Below, piece after piece: positions 15,465 through 17,635 of a DNA stretch of 17,635 bases. The notes beneath the pieces were generated by a model. It worked only from the letters and a program-made list of their open reading frames with translations. It was not told the DNA's origin and searched no databases. The stretch is from JAMOAW01 sp039908535 (GTDB lineage Bacteria > Pseudomonadota > Magnetococcia > Magnetococcales > JADFZT01), in NCBI GenBank assembly GCA_039908535.1, contig JAMOAW010000066.1:1-17635 (forward strand). Reading direction: 5' to 3'. Numbering within the stretch: position 1 is the stretch's first letter; the number at the start of each line of letters is the position of its first letter. A program made the position numbers and the translations under genes.

Positions 15465-15631
15465 AAAAAAAAGGGGTCTGGGGGATTGCCCCCAGGGTTT
15501 TGCTTTTAATCTTTTGATGTATCGGAAAAATAAAAATCAAGACCTTGGGGGGCGGAGAACCGCCCCCCAATCCCCCCCACCCTTTTCTTTTAATTCTTAA
15601 AAAAAAAGAGGGGGTCTGGGGGATTCATCCC
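15465..15631 (+). repeat. Dispersed hairpin repeat, locus R9 (fused to truncated permease gene)
   Basis: Like R7, it starts with the short hairpin (centre about 15487), then the TATCGGAAAAATAAAAATC linker, a full G/C hairpin and the A-run. The second hairpin is cut at its apex: CTGGGGGATTCATCC continues directly into permease coding sequence at 15632. The period is about 138 bp. Confidence 0.92.
15478..15515 (+). terminator. Rho-independent terminator after the SDR gene (repeat-derived)
   Basis: CTGGGGGATTGCCCCCAG (15478-15495) followed by GGTTTTGCTTTTAATCTTTT, 29 bp after the SDR stop. It is nearly identical to the terminator after ubiB. Confidence 0.7.
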
Positions 15632-16309
15632 TTTTTGGGGTCGGGTTTTTCCGCCTCTTTTCAGGCCCCTGGCATCTCAAAGCTCTCCTATCTGGAATAT
15701 TTTTATCCAGGGGTATTGTTGATGTTAATGCTCTTTTCGGGCATTTTCTCTACCATTACCTTAATTGAAGATCGCTCCCAAGGGTTGCTGCAAGGGGTAT
15801 TGGTGGCTCCGGCATCCCGCATGGCCATTGTTATGGGAAAAGTGTTGGGAGGAATGGCCATTGCAATGCTTCAAGCCATCCCCTTGCTGGTGGCGGCCCC
15901 TTTTTTGGGCATCTCCTTGACTGGTGGGGGGGTTGGGTTGATTTTATTGGGGTTTATCATCTCATGCTTGGGCTTTACAGCGTTGGGATTTCTAATCGCT
16001 TGGAATATGGAGAGTACCGCCGGATTTCATGCCGTGATGTCGGTTTTTTTAATGCCCTTGTGGATGCTGTCAGGGGCGTTATTTCCTATGGATCATGCCC
16101 CATTATGGTTGTGGGGGCTGATGACAATTAATCCAGTGACCCATGCCTTGACACTTATTCGCTTGCCTCTTTACAACCTGCCAAGCCAAATATTTATCAT
16201 GCCCGACTATTGGCGGGCAATGGTGATTGCCTTGTGTTGGGCGGGTGGCTGTTTATGGTTGGCGTTGTGGCGGGTAGAGCAGATGGAAAAGGGGGCACCG
16301 TTGCCTTAG
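15632..16309 (+). pseudogene. ABC-2 type transporter permease, N-terminus lost at repeat R9
   Basis: About 225 residues match the DrrB/NodJ-type permease family from the first periplasmic loop onward: GSGFSASFQAPG, then LEYFYPGVLLMLMLFSGIFSTITLIEDRSQGLLQGVLVAP, where EDRxxGxLxxxLVAP is the coupling-helix signature. At least four further hydrophobic segments and the typical SGALFPMDHAPLWL/INPVTHAL near the C-terminus follow. Family members are usually about 255-270 residues, so the first 30-50 residues with the first membrane helix are missing. The repeat joins in frame, so the open frame continues into repeat sequence, but no believable start or ribosome site exists. No ATPase gene lies upstream. 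The stop overlaps the convergent glycosyltransferase stop by 2 bp. Confidence 0.82.
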
Positions 16310-17502
16310 GTACCGATCATCTCTTTTAACCAACCCTCCAGGGTATCCACCCGATTTTCCCAGGTATTTGCCAATGCCACGCTCCGCCGTTGATCTGGGG
16401 TACCAACACCTAATCCGGTAATGGCTTGCTCCAAGGCTTGTAACCAACTTTCAGGAGTTTGGACAACGGCGGCAACATGGGAAAATTGATTTTGAATCAC
16501 CTCTTGGGCTCCAGCAACCAAAGGACGACCAGTGGCCAAACATTCGTGTAATTTGACTGGATAACCATGAACCACCCAGTCCGGCGACTCTCCAGCAGCC
16601 GTTTGCGCAATACGATAACAGATGGTGTTAACCTGCATATGGTGCAGATAAACCCACACCGCTTGTCGAGGTCGGACCCCTAAATAGTGAATGTTGGGCA
16701 GGGTTAAACAGCTCTCCCACCACTGATGGGCCTGACGATCCCTTGGGCTGGTGCCATCCAACATCACCGGTCCTAAAAAAACCCAATGCCACGCAGGTCG
16801 CGCTTTGGCGACATAAAGCACCATGGGTAAATCAACCTTGGAATTAATGGTGCCAATATAGCCAATGCGGGGCTTAGGAATGGCGGCCAAATCCTCTGGA
16901 CAGAGGGTCCCGGCCAGCGCAGCCACCTGCACCGAATCGGCCCCATTGTATAAAATTCGCCCCTTTTGCGCACCAATGCTGGGCAATCCTCGCAACATAC
17001 CCTCCGCAGAAGCCGTCAAAAGATCGGCACGAGCGATCAAATGCTGTTGACCGGCCTCCAGTTCTGGACTCCAATTCACCATGGCAGAAAAAAGATCATA
17101 AATATGATAAACCAACCATCTAGGGCGCAGAGGGGTGATATAGGGTTCTAAAAGGGGATGAAAAATAAATACGATAGAGTCCCGGTTTGCCTGGATGGCG
17201 CGGCGCAGACGTTGGGCATGGTGCCAAATGGCCAAACGATCCATCCAGGGGTGCGTAGGCCAGCGGGGAAAAAAACGTCCAGGGTAATCCAGGAGAGTCT
17301 GATCGTGGGTTTCAAAATGACCAAACCAACCGGCAGACTCCCAGACCGGATGGTGGCGCTCCCAAACCGATAACGCCCCATAACTGTAAACAACGGGCCA
17401 GCCGCGTTGGGCTAGACGAGAGAGCAACTGCTGTCGACTTAACCAGCGGTCATGCCAGGAGTGCGGGGCTAGGGCGATGATGGGGGGGAGTTTTGACAAC
17501 AT
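16306..17502 (-). CDS. Glycosyltransferase, GT4/GT-B-like
   Basis: The 398-residue protein has a GT-B pattern. The N-terminal half includes an IALAPHSW start and VYHIYDLFSAMVNW (131-144), then ADLLTASAEGM (159-169) and RILYNGAD (182-189). The C-terminal half starts with RIGYIGTINSKVDLP (212-226) and contains YPVKLHECLATGRPLVA (314-330), which fits the nucleotide-sugar binding Glu region of GT4 enzymes. It likely transfers a sugar during polysaccharide or glycolipid synthesis; donor and acceptor are unknown. There is no signal peptide or membrane segment. ATG 17502 lies in the ATCATGTT end of repeat R10, with CAGGG of the repeat acting as a possible ribosome site. It converges on the permease remnant with overlapping stops. 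Confidence 0.85.
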   Translation of the reverse strand: MLSKLPPIIALAPHSWHDRWLSRQQLLSRLAQRGWPVVYSYGALSVWERHHPVWESAGWFGHFETHDQTLLDYPGRFFPRWPTHPWMDRLAIWHHAQRLRRAIQANRDSIVFIFHPLLEPYITPLRPRWLVYHIYDLFSAMVNWSPELEAGQQHLIARADLLTASAEGMLRGLPSIGAQKGRILYNGADSVQVAALAGTLCPEDLAAIPKPRIGYIGTINSKVDLPMVLYVAKARPAWHWVFLGPVMLDGTSPRDRQAHQWWESCLTLPNIHYLGVRPRQAVWVYLHHMQVNTICYRIAQTAAGESPDWVVHGYPVKLHECLATGRPLVAGAQEVIQNQFSHVAAVVQTPESWLQALEQAITGLGVGTPDQRRSVALANTWENRVDTLEGWLKEMIGT

Positions 17503-17635
17503 GATGCCCTGCGGACCAAAAAAAAATCAAAGGCCAAACCCTGGGGGATGAATCCCCCAGACCCCCTCTTTTTTTTAAGACTTAAAAAAAAAGGGTGGGG
17601 GGAATTGGGGGGCGGTTCTCCGCCCCCCAAGGTCT
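17498..17635 (-). repeat. Dispersed hairpin repeat, locus R10 (runs to window edge)
   Basis: This reverse-orientation unit has GCCCTGCGGACC (third hairpin slightly damaged), the second hairpin, GGGTGGGGGGAATTGGGGGG, an intact G/C hairpin and AAGGTCT at the last base. It forms the upstream region of the glycosyltransferase gene. Confidence 0.92.

Noticed and set aside
1..17635. CRISPR array
   Set aside because: The repeats are long, irregularly spaced, in both orientations and separated by genes; no short repeat-spacer arrays or cas genes are present.

Overview
The window looks like a chromosomal segment of a Gram-negative proteobacterium. Three things point there: a complete ubiE-ubiJ-ubiB ubiquinone block in the order known from gamma- and other proteobacteria, a Ros/MucR zinc-finger regulator (mainly an alphaproteobacterial family), and a split class II ribonucleotide reductase (NrdJa + NrdJb). 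A deep-branching group with mixed alpha/gamma character, such as the Magnetococcales, would fit. That placement is inference, not demonstrated here.

Layout. 1-247: dispersed repeats. 294-1250 (-): MucR-like regulator with an extra C-terminal XRE-type HTH. 1585-2611 (+): methionine sulfoxide repair pair, msrA (broken by a one-base frameshift inside its active-site motif) overlapping msrB. 2739-4149: decayed IS with a nonsense mutation, an internal deletion and 14-bp terminal inverted repeats, sitting in repeat sequence. 4357-7227 (-): nrdJb and nrdJa, with a promoter and two candidate NrdR boxes upstream. 7514-10637 (+): ubiE, ubiJ, ubiB. 10890-14571 (-): a Dlt-like module of MBOAT acyltransferase, carrier protein and amino-acid-adenylating ligase. 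14702-15448 (+): short-chain dehydrogenase. 15632-16309 (+): ABC-2 permease lacking its N-terminus, cut at a repeat. 16306-17502 (-): glycosyltransferase.

The dominant feature is a family of roughly 140-bp, hairpin-rich dispersed repeats at ten loci, in both orientations and sometimes in tandem. They fill most of the larger intergenic gaps, and much non-coding DNA here is this one family. Each full unit has a long G/C hairpin (TTGGGGGGCGG, AGAA loop, CCGCCCCCCAA), a second hairpin (CTGGGGGATTCATCCCCCAG) with T-runs on both sides, and a small GCCC-GCA-GGGC hairpin. They look like terminators at several gene ends. They also mark breakpoints: the truncated permease, the nrdJb stop codon and the glycosyltransferase start codon all lie at or in repeat sequence.

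For novelty, the strongest candidates are the repeat family with its recurring breakpoint at the second hairpin, the MBOAT/carrier/ligase module with a near-identical inverted 27-bp sequence abutting two stop codons, and the MucR-XRE fusion. No tRNA, rRNA, CRISPR array or riboswitch was recognised.
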